Below, one piece after another: positions 23,979 through 33,928 of a stretch of DNA of 64,000 nucleotides. The position numbers and the translations under genes were made by a program. This DNA is from Streptomyces sp. NK08204 (GTDB lineage: Bacteria; Actinomycetota; Actinomycetes; Streptomycetales; Streptomycetaceae). The notes under the pieces were generated by a model. It worked only from the letters and a program-made list of their open reading frames with translations, was not told where the DNA came from and searched no databases. Position 1 is the stretch's first letter, and the number at the start of each line of letters is the position of its first letter. The stretch lies in NCBI RefSeq assembly GCF_020400585.1, contig NZ_JAINVF010000009.1:186001-250000 (forward strand), read 5' to 3'.

Positions 23979-26867
23979 TCAACTGCTCTTCTTGGGCTTG
24001 GACTCGGCGTCCTGGGCCCGCTTGAGCGCGTCCTTCAGGTCCTTCTGCGCCTTGGCGTACGCGCTCCAGTCCGGTCCCCCTGGCTTCTGCAGGGCCTCCT
24101 GCCCGGCGTCGAAGGCCTTCTGGGCGTCGTTCAGGGCCTGCTGGACCGTGGGGTTGCCGGACGCGGGAGGTCTGGTGGTGCCGGTGTCCGGTGGTGGGGT
24201 GGTGGAACCCTTCGCTCCGAAGACCTTGTCGAGGGCCTCGCCGAGCGTGTTCTCGAACGCGGTCTTCCCGCCGTAGGTGACCAGCACCTTGCGCAGCAAC
24301 GGGTACTTCAGTCCGCCGCCGCGTACGTAGACCGGCTCCACATAGAGCAGTCCGCCGTCCAGCGGCACGGTCAGCAGGTTGCCGTACTCCACCTCCGAGT
24401 CGCCGCCCTTGAGCAGTTTGATGGCGGCGGCGATGTCCTGCTCGGAGTTGAACTTGCTCTGGACCTGTTTGGGTCCGTCGACCGTCGTGCTCGTCGGCAG
24501 CTTCAGGATTCTGATCTTGCCGTAGTCGCTGCTGCCGGCTTCGGCGTCGACGGTCATGAACGCGCTCAGGTTGTACCGCCCGTTGGGCGTGAACGTCGTC
24601 GACAGCGAGAACGCCTGCTTGGTCTGGTCCGGCATCTTCAGGCTCAGGTAGTACGGCGGCACGGCGTTGCCCGAGCGGTTGGTCGGGTCGTCCGGCACCT
24701 GCCAGACCTCGCTGCCGGTGAGAAACGTCTGCGCGTCCGCCACGTGGTAGCGGGTGAGCAGTTCGCGCTGCACCTTGAACAGGTCCTGCGGGTAGCGCAG
24801 ATGGGCCAGCAGGTCCGGGGAGATGGCGCTGCGCGGCTTGACCGTGCCGGGGAAGGCCTTCATCCAGGTCTTCAGCACGGGGTCCTCGGTGTCCCACTGG
24901 TAGAGCTTGACGTCACCGGTGTACGCGTCGACGGTCGCCTTCACCGAGTTGCGGATGTAGTTGACCTGGTTCTGCTGGGCCACCACCGCGCGGTTGTTGT
25001 TGGTCGCGGTCAGCGAGTCGGCCGTCGTGTCACCGAGGGTCGTGCGGGAGGAGTACGGGTAGCCGTTGGAGGTCGTGTAGGCGTCGACGATCCACTGGAT
25101 GCGGTGGTTCACGACCGCCGGGTAGGCGTCGCCGTCGATGGTCAGCCAGGGCGCGACCGCCTCGACGCGCTCCTTGGGCGTGCGGTTGTACAGGATCCGC
25201 GAGCCCTTGCCGATCGCACCGGAGTACAGGATCTGCGGCTCGTTGAAGGCCACCGCGTACGCGGCCCGGTTGAGCGGGTTGTCGAGGCTCACCCCGCTCT
25301 TGGCCTGGTAGCTGGTGGTCTTCTCGCCCTTGTCGTCGGAGTAGTCGATCTCCTTCTGCGGGCCGCCGACGATGGAGTACGTGTTGGTCTTCTCGCCGTA
25401 GTAGATCCGCTGCTGGTACGTCCCCAGGTCGCCCTTGGACGGCAGGTCGGACTCGGTGAAGACGGGCTCGCCGTTGGCGTCGGCCGCGGTGCCCTTGGCG
25501 GCGACCACGCCGTAGCCGTGCGTGTAGCGGAAGTGGTCGTTGATCCAGTTGTTCTTCGGGACCCCCGACAGGTTCAGCTCACGCAGACCGATGACGGTGT
25601 CCTGGTCCTTGCCGTTCCCGGTGGAGTACCGGTCGACGTCGAGGTTGGTCGGGAACCCGTAGTAGTTCCGCATCTGCTGGAGCTGCTGGAACGTCGGCGA
25701 CACGATGTTCGGGTCCATGATCCGGATGCCGGCCGCGTCGCCCACGTCGGCGCGCAGCTTCTCCTTGTCCGAGGTCATGGACTTGCCCGCATACTCGGTG
25801 ACCTTGGCGTCGTCGATGCCGTACGCCTCGCGCGTCGCCTTGAGGTTCTTCTGGACGTACGGGGCTTCCTTGGCCTGTTCGTTGGGCTGGACCTGGAACT
25901 TCTGCACGATGGCCGGGTACAGGCCGCCGATCAGGATCGCCGAGAGCACCATCAGCCCGAAGCCGATGACCGGCAGCTGCCACGTGCGCCGCCACAGGGT
26001 GGCGAAGAACAGCAGCGCGCAGATGACGGCGATGCAGAACAGGATCGTCTTGGCCGGCAGATAGGCGTTGGCGTCGACGTAGCGCAGGCCGGTCCAGTTG
26101 CCGGTCGCCTTGAAGTCGCTGGACTTGACCGCGAGGCCGTACCGGTCGAGCCAGTAGGCGACCGCCTTCAGCGCGACGAAGACGCCGAGGAGCACCGACA
26201 GGTGCCCGGTGGCGGCGGCGGAGGCGCGCGCACCCGGGCTGGTCACGCGCAGCCCGCCGTACAGGTAGTGGGTGAGCGCGGCGGCGATCAGGCACAGGAT
26301 CGCGGCGGCGAAGCCGAAGCCCAGCAGGAAGCGGTACCAGGGCAGGTCGAAGGCGTAGAAGGACACGTCCAGGTGGAACTGGGGGTCCTTCTCGTGGAAG
26401 GGCACGCCGTTGACCCACATCAGCCACGTCCGCCACTGACCGGCGGCGGAGGCACCGGCGATCAGGCCGACGAGCGCGGAGACGGACAGCAGCAGCCACT
26501 TCTTGTACGGCGCGATGCCCATCCGGTAGCGGTCCAGGCTCTGCTGCTCCATGGACATGGCGCTCAGCGGGGGCCTCAGCCGGTGCGCGAGCCAGATGTT
26601 CAGCCCGACCACGAAGGCCATCAGCAGGCCGAAGACGAAGAAGAGGCCGATCTTGGTCCGCAGGGTGATGGTGAACACGGACGAGTAGTGCACCGACCGG
26701 TACCACAGCCAGTCCGTCCAGAAGCCCGCGAACATGGTGAAGGCCATACCGAGGACGGCGAGAACGCCCAGGGTCGTCAGGAGCGTCCGGACACGCCGGG
26801 ACGGGCTGCCCGCTCTGATCCGCGGCCCCGTCGGGCCTCCGCCGCGGTCCGGCATCTGGAAAGCCAA
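23979..26867 (-). CDS. UPF0182-family large membrane protein
   Basis: A 962-residue protein. About seven membrane helices lie in the first 320 residues (TLGVLAVLGMAFTMFAG, LFFVFGLLMAFVVGLNIWL and others). A large extracytoplasmic region of about 550 residues and an Ala/Lys-rich C-terminal helix follow. Matches the actinobacterial UPF0182 family, whose function is unknown. TTG at 26867 (first residues MAFQMPDRGGG) is preferred because GAGG lies eight bases upstream. GTG 26876 and ATG 26855 are alternatives. Stands alone. Confidence 0.9.
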   Translation of the reverse strand: MAFQMPDRGGGPTGPRIRAGSPSRRVRTLLTTLGVLAVLGMAFTMFAGFWTDWLWYRSVHYSSVFTITLRTKIGLFFVFGLLMAFVVGLNIWLAHRLRPPLSAMSMEQQSLDRYRMGIAPYKKWLLLSVSALVGLIAGASAAGQWRTWLMWVNGVPFHEKDPQFHLDVSFYAFDLPWYRFLLGFGFAAAILCLIAAALTHYLYGGLRVTSPGARASAAATGHLSVLLGVFVALKAVAYWLDRYGLAVKSSDFKATGNWTGLRYVDANAYLPAKTILFCIAVICALLFFATLWRRTWQLPVIGFGLMVLSAILIGGLYPAIVQKFQVQPNEQAKEAPYVQKNLKATREAYGIDDAKVTEYAGKSMTSDKEKLRADVGDAAGIRIMDPNIVSPTFQQLQQMRNYYGFPTNLDVDRYSTGNGKDQDTVIGLRELNLSGVPKNNWINDHFRYTHGYGVVAAKGTAADANGEPVFTESDLPSKGDLGTYQQRIYYGEKTNTYSIVGGPQKEIDYSDDKGEKTTSYQAKSGVSLDNPLNRAAYAVAFNEPQILYSGAIGKGSRILYNRTPKERVEAVAPWLTIDGDAYPAVVNHRIQWIVDAYTTSNGYPYSSRTTLGDTTADSLTATNNNRAVVAQQNQVNYIRNSVKATVDAYTGDVKLYQWDTEDPVLKTWMKAFPGTVKPRSAISPDLLAHLRYPQDLFKVQRELLTRYHVADAQTFLTGSEVWQVPDDPTNRSGNAVPPYYLSLKMPDQTKQAFSLSTTFTPNGRYNLSAFMTVDAEAGSSDYGKIRILKLPTSTTVDGPKQVQSKFNSEQDIAAAIKLLKGGDSEVEYGNLLTVPLDGGLLYVEPVYVRGGGLKYPLLRKVLVTYGGKTAFENTLGEALDKVFGAKGSTTPPPDTGTTRPPASGNPTVQQALNDAQKAFDAGQEALQKPGGPDWSAYAKAQKDLKDALKRAQDAESKPKKSS

Positions 26868-27019
26868 GGTGCGCACCTCGAAGTCACTGTCGATCCGTCA
26901 GGCCCTCGTGTTCGCGAGCCTGCCGTGGCCCCCCCGTGATCGCGGGTCCACATCTATGCAACTTACTCGCGGCCTACGCGGTTCCCGCTTCCGGCCGGGA
27001 ACGAGGCAGGATTGTGACC

Positions 27020-27562
27020 ATGTCCAACACTCCCATGGCGGCGAGCCCGCTCACCCGGGCCGTGCTCGAGATCGACGAGTACGCCTCCGGCCTCGGCTGG
27101 GACCAGCCCGCCCGCCTTTTCGCCCTCGTAGACACCGCGCGGCTGCGCGTCCAGGAACCCGCGCTCGCGGCCCAGCTCGGTCTGGAGGACGAGTCCGAGA
27201 CCGCCGGTCTCACCCCGATCGAGCAGGACGAGATCGCCGCGGACACGCCGCTCGACGAGTTCCTCGGCACCATCGCCTGGCCCGACGCGGTGGCCGGTTG
27301 CGCTCTCACGGTGGAGCGCCTGATGCTGCCCCCGTCCGCCGAGGCGCAGGTCCCCTCCGGCCTGAGCGAGGCCAAGCTGGCCAAGTGGGTGGCGGCCCAC
27401 CCGGAGCGCCAGGAGGTCCGGATGACGGTCGCGGTGCTGCGCGACGGCAGCCGTGAGTCGGCGCTGCGGCTGCGCGAGAAGGACTCCCCGACGGAGGTGC
27501 TGACCGGCCCCGACCTGGTGCCCGGCCTCGCGGAGGCCTTGGCGGCGACGTTCGCGGACTGA
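27020..27562 (+). CDS. PPA1309-family conserved protein
   Basis: A 180-residue acidic cytoplasmic protein matching the actinobacterial PPA1309 family (function unknown). Conserved-looking parts are LEIDEYASGLGWDQPARLFALVDT near the N-terminus and EVRMTVAVLRDGSRESALRLR in the middle. ATG at 27020, with a GTG two codons upstream as an alternative. Divergent from the UPF0182 gene and separated from the convergent PDZ protease by a hairpin at 27582-27612. These three genes are neighbours in many actinobacteria, as far as I recall. Confidence 0.82.
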   Translation: MSNTPMAASPLTRAVLEIDEYASGLGWDQPARLFALVDTARLRVQEPALAAQLGLEDESETAGLTPIEQDEIAADTPLDEFLGTIAWPDAVAGCALTVERLMLPPSAEAQVPSGLSEAKLAKWVAAHPERQEVRMTVAVLRDGSRESALRLREKDSPTEVLTGPDLVPGLAEALAATFAD

Positions 27563-27581
27563 CCTTTTCCGGTACGGCGAT

Positions 27582-27612
27582 GGGGGCGCCCCGAGCGAGA
27601 ACGGGCGCCCCC
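27582..27612. terminator. Bidirectional hairpin between PPA1309 and PDZ-protease genes
   Basis: A perfect 10-bp stem GGGGGCGCCC/GGGCGCCCCC with an 11-base loop lies between convergent genes, 20 bases after one stop and 25 bases from the other. Confidence 0.7.
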
Positions 27613-27636
27613 AGCCGTGTGTGCCGGGCCGCGGTG

Positions 27637-28734
27637 TCAGCCCTTGGTGGTGCACTTCGGCAGGGCGGCGGTGTCGCCGCTGCGGATGTCCTTCAGCGCG
27701 TCGAGCGCGTCATCGATGGTTCTGACCTTGACCAGGGTCAGCCCGGCCGGGGTGTCCTTGACGGCGGACGCGCAGTTCTCGGCGGGCGTCAGGAAGTACT
27801 GGGCGCCCCTGCTGCGCGCGCCGACGGTCTTCATCTCGATGCCGCCGATCGGTCCGACCGTGCCGTTGTCGTCGATGGTCCCGGTGCCGGCGACGAACCT
27901 GCCGCCGGTGAGGCTGCCTGGAGTGAGCTTGTCGTAGATGCCGAGCGCGAACATCAGACCGGCGCTGGGCCCGCCGACGTCGGCCAGCTTGATGTCGATG
28001 GTGAACGGGAAGGTGTGGTCGGTCCCGGCGGAGATGCCGACGATGGCGCGCTTGGCCCCGCTGTCGTGGGAGGCCACGGTCGTGATGGTCACGTCCCGCG
28101 TCTTCGTCGCCGTCCGCTGTTCCTTCTCCGCTGCGGTCTGCTCCTTGGCGGGCACGACGGTGAACACCACGTCCTGTCCGGCCTTGTGCTTCGTCACGAG
28201 CTCGGCGACGTCGGCGGGCTGCCGGACCGCCGTGCCGTCCACGGCCTTGATCACGTCACCGGCGTGGAGCCTGCCCTCGGCCGGTGATCCCTTGACGACG
28301 GTGGAGACGATCACCCAGGACTTCACCGGGATGCTCAGCTCCTTGAGGGCGGCGACCTTGGCGCTCTCCTGGGACTGGCTGAACTCCTCGGCGTTCTCCT
28401 GGGTGGACTGCTGCTCGGTCTTGCCGTCCGGGTAGAGCGTGTCGTGCGGCACGATCTTGCTGTCGTGCGCCAGCCAGCCGTAGACGGCCTCCACCAGGTT
28501 CATCCGGAAGTCGGCGCTGGTGACACGGACGGTGGTCATGTTCAGGTGACCGTCCGTCGGGTAGGTCCTGTGCCCGGCGATCTGCAGCACCGGCTCGCCG
28601 TCGTGCTCCCCGAGCGTGTTCACGGTCGGGCCCGGGGACATCTCCGCGTACGGCACGGGGATGAGGACTCCCGCGCACAGGAGCGCGATCAGCATCAGGG
28701 TCGAGGCGAGCATCGTCGCAGTGCGGCGTGGCAT
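27637..28734 (-). CDS. Lon-like secreted/anchored serine protease with PDZ domain (YlbL family)
   Basis: A 365-residue protein. An N-terminal membrane anchor (residues 10-28, LASTLMLIALLCAGVLIPV) is followed by a PDZ domain (VVKGSPAEGRLHAGDVIKAV, about residues 145-165 and on). A C-terminal Lon-type catalytic domain has the Ser nucleophile in GGPSAGLMFALG and the Lys in GGIEMKTVGA. It probably degrades or senses extracytoplasmic proteins. ATG at 28734; the Shine-Dalgarno is not strong. The related B. subtilis YlbL is of unclear role, so no pathway is assigned. Confidence 0.9.
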   Translation of the reverse strand: MPRRTATMLASTLMLIALLCAGVLIPVPYAEMSPGPTVNTLGEHDGEPVLQIAGHRTYPTDGHLNMTTVRVTSADFRMNLVEAVYGWLAHDSKIVPHDTLYPDGKTEQQSTQENAEEFSQSQESAKVAALKELSIPVKSWVIVSTVVKGSPAEGRLHAGDVIKAVDGTAVRQPADVAELVTKHKAGQDVVFTVVPAKEQTAAEKEQRTATKTRDVTITTVASHDSGAKRAIVGISAGTDHTFPFTIDIKLADVGGPSAGLMFALGIYDKLTPGSLTGGRFVAGTGTIDDNGTVGPIGGIEMKTVGARSRGAQYFLTPAENCASAVKDTPAGLTLVKVRTIDDALDALKDIRSGDTAALPKCTTKG

Positions 28735-28783
28735 GCCACGACAGTACGGGACGCCTCTGTCGGCGCACCGTCAGGGCACCCGG

Positions 28784-28957
28784 TCAGGCACCGCGGGCAC
28801 CCTCGTGGGACTTCTCCATGGCCGCGCGAAAACGTGCATACCCGTCCAGCTCCGGCCCGTCGCCGCGCACCTTCCGGGTCCGGTTGGCCCACGTACCCCA
28901 CAGTCCCGCCGCGATCGCAGCCACAAGCGGAATCAGCAACCAGGCGAGCGCCGCCAT
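28784..28957 (-). CDS. Small membrane protein of unknown function
   Basis: A 57-residue protein with one membrane helix (residues 2-22, AALAWLLIPLVAAIAAGLW) and a basic then mixed-charge cytoplasmic tail (WANRTRKVRGDGPELDGYARFRAAMEK). GGGAGG lies five bases before the ATG at 28957, which decides the start; the longer frame to 29035 is not needed. Located 49 bases before the PDZ protease start on the same strand, so they may share a transcript. No family recognised. Confidence 0.75.
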   Translation of the reverse strand: MAALAWLLIPLVAAIAAGLWGTWANRTRKVRGDGPELDGYARFRAAMEKSHEGARGA

Positions 28958-29065
28958 GCCGGCCTCCCAACCCCTTGAGCTCTTGAGCGTCTGCGACTGA
29001 CTGATCAACAGATTAACCATCCGCACCGGCAACACTCACGTCAGGGGGCCGGGTGCACGACCGAA

Positions 29066-29151
29066 CGGGTGAGGACGGGTGAGGACGGGTGAGAACGGGG
29101 GTGCCGGGGTGCCGGGGTGCCGGGGATGCCGGGGAGCCGGGGAGCCGGGGG
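29066..29151. repeat. Short G-rich tandem repeats downstream of moaE
   Basis: Three copies of a 10-base ACGGGTGAGG-like unit (29066-29095) are followed by several copies of an 8-9 base GTGCCGGGG/AGCCGGGG unit up to 29151. The stretch is non-coding and lies between the small membrane protein and the moaE stop. Confidence 0.85.
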
Positions 29152-29175
29152 AGCGTGGGCGCGACGGCAAGACCC

Positions 29176-29637
<462 letters not shown>

Positions 29638-29770
29638 GGGTTCCATGGTGCCGCACGCCGCCGACGCCATGGAATGCGACGTTCACCAGGCACCCGCGCG
29701 GGCAGCCTTGGAGCCTTCTACAGCCTGGCCTGGAGCCTCCGGCGGGGGTCCGAGGGCCGTAAGGCCCCCC

Positions 29771-30883
29771 TCAGATGCGCCGACGAGCCTTCCGGGCCCG
29801 CCGTACGACAGCGGCCGCGCCCAGCAGCGCCACCGTCGCCCCCGCGGCCCCCGCCGCCGTCGCGTCCTTGCGCCCCAGCCGCCGCCCGGCGACCGTGTGC
29901 CGCCCGGCGACCTCCTCCAGCAGCTCCGCGAGCACCTCTTCGTTGGTCCACCGCGGGCGCCACCCGGCGTCGTGCAGCCGGCTCCCGCTGACCACCCAGG
30001 GGTACATCGTGTACGCGAGGTCCCCCGCCGGGGACGGGGTGAGCCCGATCCGGTGCAGCCGGGCCGCCGCGCCGAGCGCGACCGCCGACGGCAGTTCCAT
30101 CCGCCGGATCCCGCTCAGTTCCTCGACCTCCTCCTGCTCCAGCCACCCGTCGCAGCCGACGGCCAGTTCCCCGTCGACCTTCTCCAGCACGGCGTACTCC
30201 AGAGCCCCGCACAGGTCCTCGACGTGACAGAACTGCCACGCGGGCCGCGACCCGGCCACGACGAGGAGGCGCGGCGACTCGAAGTACCGGGTCAGCGCGG
30301 TGTCCGTACCCCCGACCAGGACGGCGGGGCGTACGACGGTGACGTTCAGCCCCGGGTGCGCGCGGGGGGCGCGTCGGGCGAGCCGCTCGATCTCCAGCAG
30401 GTCGCCGACACCGGTGGCCTCGGCCGTGGCACGCAGTTCGGCGTCCTCCGACAGGGGCAGCTCGTTGTCCGGCAGTGCCCCGTAGACCATCGCGGAGGTG
30501 CACAGCACCACGCGGTGCACGCCGGCCGCCGCGGCGGCGGTCAGCACGGTCTGCGTCCCGCGCACGTTGTACGCCGTCCGGGCGGTGGCCTCGCTGCCCA
30601 GGTCCAGGTCGAGCGCCAGATGCACGACCACGTCCGCGCCGCGCAGCTTCTCCGCGATCGCCGGGTCCCGCACGTCGAGGATGTGCCACTGGGCCTGCGC
30701 GCATTCCCCGCGGCGCTCGTCGATGGCGATGACCTGCTTGATCTCCGCGGACTCGGCCAGCCGCTCGGTGAGCAGCGCACCGACTCCGGTGGCGGCTCCG
30801 GTGACCGCGACGACGGGCCCGCGCACGGCGGGAGTGCTTTCATGGTTTCGCGCTGCGCGAACCTGCGGATCTGGGGAACTCAC
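29771..30883 (-). CDS. Atypical NAD(P)-binding SDR/epimerase-like protein with C-terminal membrane helix
   Basis: A 370-residue extended short-chain dehydrogenase relative. The nucleotide-binding motif VTGAATGVGALL is near residue 27, and LDVRDP, ADVVVHLAL and CTSAMVYG strands are present. The usual YxxxK catalytic pair is missing where expected (the segment reads GVGDLLEIERLARR), so ordinary dehydrogenase or epimerase chemistry is doubtful. The C-terminus ends in a hydrophobic helix (ATVALLGAAAVV) and a basic tail, suggesting membrane anchoring. GTG at 30883. Possible roles are redox sensing or lipid/sugar binding. Divergent from the DUF2342 protein. Confidence 0.8.
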   Translation of the reverse strand: MSSPDPQVRAARNHESTPAVRGPVVAVTGAATGVGALLTERLAESAEIKQVIAIDERRGECAQAQWHILDVRDPAIAEKLRGADVVVHLALDLDLGSEATARTAYNVRGTQTVLTAAAAAGVHRVVLCTSAMVYGALPDNELPLSEDAELRATAEATGVGDLLEIERLARRAPRAHPGLNVTVVRPAVLVGGTDTALTRYFESPRLLVVAGSRPAWQFCHVEDLCGALEYAVLEKVDGELAVGCDGWLEQEEVEELSGIRRMELPSAVALGAAARLHRIGLTPSPAGDLAYTMYPWVVSGSRLHDAGWRPRWTNEEVLAELLEEVAGRHTVAGRRLGRKDATAAGAAGATVALLGAAAVVRRARKARRRI

Positions 30884-31073
30884 CAGGCGTCTCCAGCGGT
30901 TGTCTTCAGTACGTACGCGAGTGACGCGTGCGCACCAGGTGCATCCATCCTGCCGCAGGCCCTCCGTGGGCGAAGCACCGAGGCCCGATCGGCTCCGGGT
31001 GTCTACGCTGGGTGGTGTTGTCGGGCAGCCGCGCCGCCGGAAGAACCGGTGGCCTTACCAGCCGAGGAATCCC

Positions 31074-32528
31074 GTGAGTGACACCCCATTCGGATTCGGC
31101 CTTCCGCCGGAGGAGCCGGAAGACGGCGACGAGGGCAAGGAGAAGGACCAGCAGAGCGGTGGTGGGCAGGGACCGGCCAACCCGTTCGGTTTCGGGCTGC
31201 CCGGAGCCGGAGGCTTTGGCGGCCCTGGCGCCGACAATCCGCTCGCAGCCATGTTCGGTTCCCTGAACCCCGCCGACCTGGGCGCCGCGTTCCAGCAGCT
31301 CGGCCAGATGCTCTCCTACGAGGGCGGCCCGGTGAACTGGGACATGGCCAAGCAGATCGCCCGCCAGACGGTCTCGCAGGGCACCCCGGACGGCACGAAG
31401 GACGCCAGTGTGGGCCCGGCCGAGCGCAAGGCGGTCGAGGATGCCGTCCGCCTGGCCGACCTGTGGCTGGACGATGCGACGTCCCTGCCGTCGGGTTCCG
31501 CCTCGGCGGTGGCGTGGTCCCGCGCGGAGTGGGTCGAGGCGACGCTGCCGGCCTGGCAGGAGCTGGTCGACCCGGTCGCCGAGCGGGTCGGCGCGGCCAT
31601 GGGTGATGTCCTGCCGGAGGAGATGCAGGCCATGGCGGGCCCGCTGATCGGCATGATGCGCTCGATGGGCGGCGCCATGTTCGGCACCCAGATCGGGCAG
31701 GCCGTCGGCGTGCTCGCGGGCGAGGTCGTCGGCTCGACCGACATCGGCCTGCCGCTGGGCCCGGCGGGCCGGGCAGCACTGCTGCCGGCCAACGTGGCGG
31801 CGTTCGGCAAGGACCTCGGCGTGCCGCTGGAGGAGGTGCGGCTCTACCTGGCGCTGCGCGAGGCCGCCCACCAGCGCCTGTTCTCGCACGTACCGTGGCT
31901 GCGCTCGCACCTGTTCGGCGCGGTCGACGGCTATGCGCGCGGCATCAAGGTCGACACGGCCAAGCTGGAGGACGTGGTCGGCCAGTTCGACCCGCAGAAC
32001 CCCGAGCAGTTGCAGGACGCGCTGCAGCAGGGCATGTTCCAGCCGGAGGACACTCCGCAGCAGAAGGCTGCCCTGGCCCGTCTGGAGACCGCGCTGGCGC
32101 TGGTGGAGGGCTGGGTGGACGCGGTCGTGCACGCGGCGGCGAAGCCTCGTCTGTCGTCCGCGGACGCCCTGCGCGAGACCCTGCGCCGCCGCCGTGCCAC
32201 CGGCGGCCCGGCGGAGCAGACGTTCGCCACGCTGATCGGCCTGGAGCTGCGTCCGCGCCGGCTGCGGGACGCCTCCCGGCTGTGGGCCTCGCTCACGGAC
32301 GCGCGCGGCGTGGACGGCCGGGACGGCCTGTGGGCCCACCCGGACATGCTGCCGACGGCCACCGACCTGGACGACCCGGACGGCTTCGTCCACCGCGAGC
32401 ATCTGGACTTCTCGGAGCTGGACAAGATGCTCGGCGAAGCGGCGGGCGGCTCCTCGGACAAGCCCGGCCCGCACAGGCCCGACCTGCACAAGAAGGACGA
32501 CGACGGCGAGGGTGACGGCACCGAGTGA
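31074..32528 (+). CDS. Zinc-dependent metalloprotease-like protein (DUF2342 family)
   Basis: A 484-residue protein of the actinobacterial DUF2342 family, annotated as zinc-dependent metalloprotease or F420-associated protein. A flexible Gly/Pro/Asp-rich N-terminus (about 55 residues with two copies of NPFGFGLP/TPFGFGLP) precedes a helical core. The putative metal site is REAAHQRLF at about residue 263-271, an ExxH arrangement, with HVPWLRSHL following. No cleaved substrate is known. GTG at 31074 follows GAGGAA. The stop overlaps the downstream Nudix start (GTGA). Confidence 0.83.
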   Translation: MSDTPFGFGLPPEEPEDGDEGKEKDQQSGGGQGPANPFGFGLPGAGGFGGPGADNPLAAMFGSLNPADLGAAFQQLGQMLSYEGGPVNWDMAKQIARQTVSQGTPDGTKDASVGPAERKAVEDAVRLADLWLDDATSLPSGSASAVAWSRAEWVEATLPAWQELVDPVAERVGAAMGDVLPEEMQAMAGPLIGMMRSMGGAMFGTQIGQAVGVLAGEVVGSTDIGLPLGPAGRAALLPANVAAFGKDLGVPLEEVRLYLALREAAHQRLFSHVPWLRSHLFGAVDGYARGIKVDTAKLEDVVGQFDPQNPEQLQDALQQGMFQPEDTPQQKAALARLETALALVEGWVDAVVHAAAKPRLSSADALRETLRRRRATGGPAEQTFATLIGLELRPRRLRDASRLWASLTDARGVDGRDGLWAHPDMLPTATDLDDPDGFVHREHLDFSELDKMLGEAAGGSSDKPGPHRPDLHKKDDDGEGDGTE

Positions 32529-33046
32529 GCCTCCATGACGAAGCGGTCCTCGTGCTCAAGGGCTACGAGGGCCAGGAAGAGCTGCGCCAGGCCTATCTGG
32601 AGCACCTGGAAGCCCACCCGGACGGCACCTGGAAGTCGTGTCACGCGGGCCACATCACGGCGAGCGCCCTGGTGATCGACCCCGAGCACGGCCGGGTCCT
32701 GCTGACCCTGCACAAGAAGCTGCGGATGTGGCTGCAGATGGGCGGCCACTGCGAGCCGGGCGACGCCGGCCTGGCGGCGGCGGCGCTGCGCGAGGCGACC
32801 GAGGAGTCGGGCATCACCGGGCTGACGCTGCTGCCCGGCGGCCCCGTCCGCCTGGACCGGCATCCGATCCCGGCGCCGTGCCACTGGCACTACGACGTGC
32901 AGTACGCCGTCCTTGCCCCGCCCGGCGCGGTGCAGGCGATCAGCGACGAGTCGCTCGACCTGCGCTGGTTCGGCTACGACGAGGTCGCCGAGGTGGCGGA
33001 CGAGTCGGTCGTACGGCTGCTGGAGGCGACCCGCGCACGCCTGTGA
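32525..33046 (+). CDS. Nudix hydrolase
   Basis: A 173-residue single-domain Nudix enzyme. The Nudix box reads GHCEPGD, then GLAAAALREATEESGI, with one residue more than the textbook spacing and Asp in place of the first Glu. The metal-binding REATEE core is intact. Probable nucleoside-diphosphate-linked substrate; not identifiable from the sequence. The GTG start overlaps the metalloprotease stop by four bases, so the two are coupled. A strong hairpin follows at 33101-33136. Confidence 0.9.
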   Translation: MSLHDEAVLVLKGYEGQEELRQAYLEHLEAHPDGTWKSCHAGHITASALVIDPEHGRVLLTLHKKLRMWLQMGGHCEPGDAGLAAAALREATEESGITGLTLLPGGPVRLDRHPIPAPCHWHYDVQYAVLAPPGAVQAISDESLDLRWFGYDEVAEVADESVVRLLEATRARL

Positions 33047-33100
33047 CGGCGTGCGCGGGTCCAACGAAGGCGTGCATGAGGCCGACCCGCCGGTGGCCGG

Positions 33101-33136
33101 CGTAAGGGGCGCCCGTTCTGGCGGGCACCCCTTACG
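33101..33136. terminator. Bidirectional hairpin between the Nudix and AIM24 genes
   Basis: A long stem (CGTAAGGGG-C-GCCCG pairing with CGGGC-A-CCCCTTACG, one internal mismatch) lies between two convergent genes. Confidence 0.75.
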
Positions 33137-33154
33137 TATCGGCTCACCGGACGC

Positions 33155-33910
33155 TCAGCTCCAGACGTTGCCCTGGTTCTGGGCGTGCGCCCCGTGCTGC
33201 CCCATGCCGAACTGGGCGGCGAGGCCCTGTCCGATCACCGCGTTCTGCGGCGGCAGCAGCTCGCTGGGCTGCACGAGGGCGAACCCGGAGCCCATGAAGC
33301 TCAGCTCCCAGCCCTCACCGGTGTTGCCGCGCCGCCGCCACACTCCGGAGGAGTGGGTCTGGGCCTGCATCTGCACCCGCAGCCCGGTGGACCAGGCGAC
33401 GATCGCGTCGGCGTCGCAGTTGACGTACTTGTCGGGCGTGACCTGCATCAGCAGCGGCGCGCCCGATGTCATCAGGGCGACCTTGCCGCGCCCGGTGATG
33501 TTGAGCTGGTACTTCCCGGAGCCGGAGATGCCGTACAGGCTGTCGACGGCGATGACCTCGTGGTGCAGCGAGGAGTCCATGGCGAGGACGTAGCTGCTGT
33601 CGACGGTCAGCCCGTCCTGCTCGACGTCCATGACGTGCACGTGCTGGGCGAGGTTGGCCAGGTAGACCGTGCCCTGCCCGTGGCAGCGCATCAGGTCCAG
33701 GCCCTCACCGGTGTACGCACGCGCGCGTGCCTGGCCGTTGCTGCGGTGCTCGGCGTCGAACTCGACGAGTCCCTGGTAGGCGACCATGGTGCCCTTGCGG
33801 GCGAGGATGTCGTCGTGGCCCTCCAGGGTGACGCGGAGCATCTGCTTGTTCTGCAGGCTCCAACGGTCCTGGGTCTGCTGGTCGTTGTAGGCGAAAAGCG
33901 GGCTCTGCAT
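33155..33910 (-). CDS. AIM24-family protein (third gene of the TerD/AIM24 operon)
   Basis: A 251-residue AIM24/TraX-like beta-helical protein. Typical features are repeated short beta segments with G-x-G-turns (GEGLDLMRCHGQGTVYLAN, GKYQLNITGRGKVALMTSG) and a C-terminal Gly/Gln-rich tail (AQFGMGQHGAHAQNQG). AIM24 is named after a yeast mitochondrial inner-membrane protein; bacterial versions have no proven function. It is 18 bases after a second AIM24 gene, which in turn follows a TerD-AIM24 fusion, all on the minus strand. ATG at 33910. Confidence 0.85.
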   Translation of the reverse strand: MQSPLFAYNDQQTQDRWSLQNKQMLRVTLEGHDDILARKGTMVAYQGLVEFDAEHRSNGQARARAYTGEGLDLMRCHGQGTVYLANLAQHVHVMDVEQDGLTVDSSYVLAMDSSLHHEVIAVDSLYGISGSGKYQLNITGRGKVALMTSGAPLLMQVTPDKYVNCDADAIVAWSTGLRVQMQAQTHSSGVWRRRGNTGEGWELSFMGSGFALVQPSELLPPQNAVIGQGLAAQFGMGQHGAHAQNQGNVWS

Positions 33911-33928
33911 GGTGACTCTGGTTCCCCC

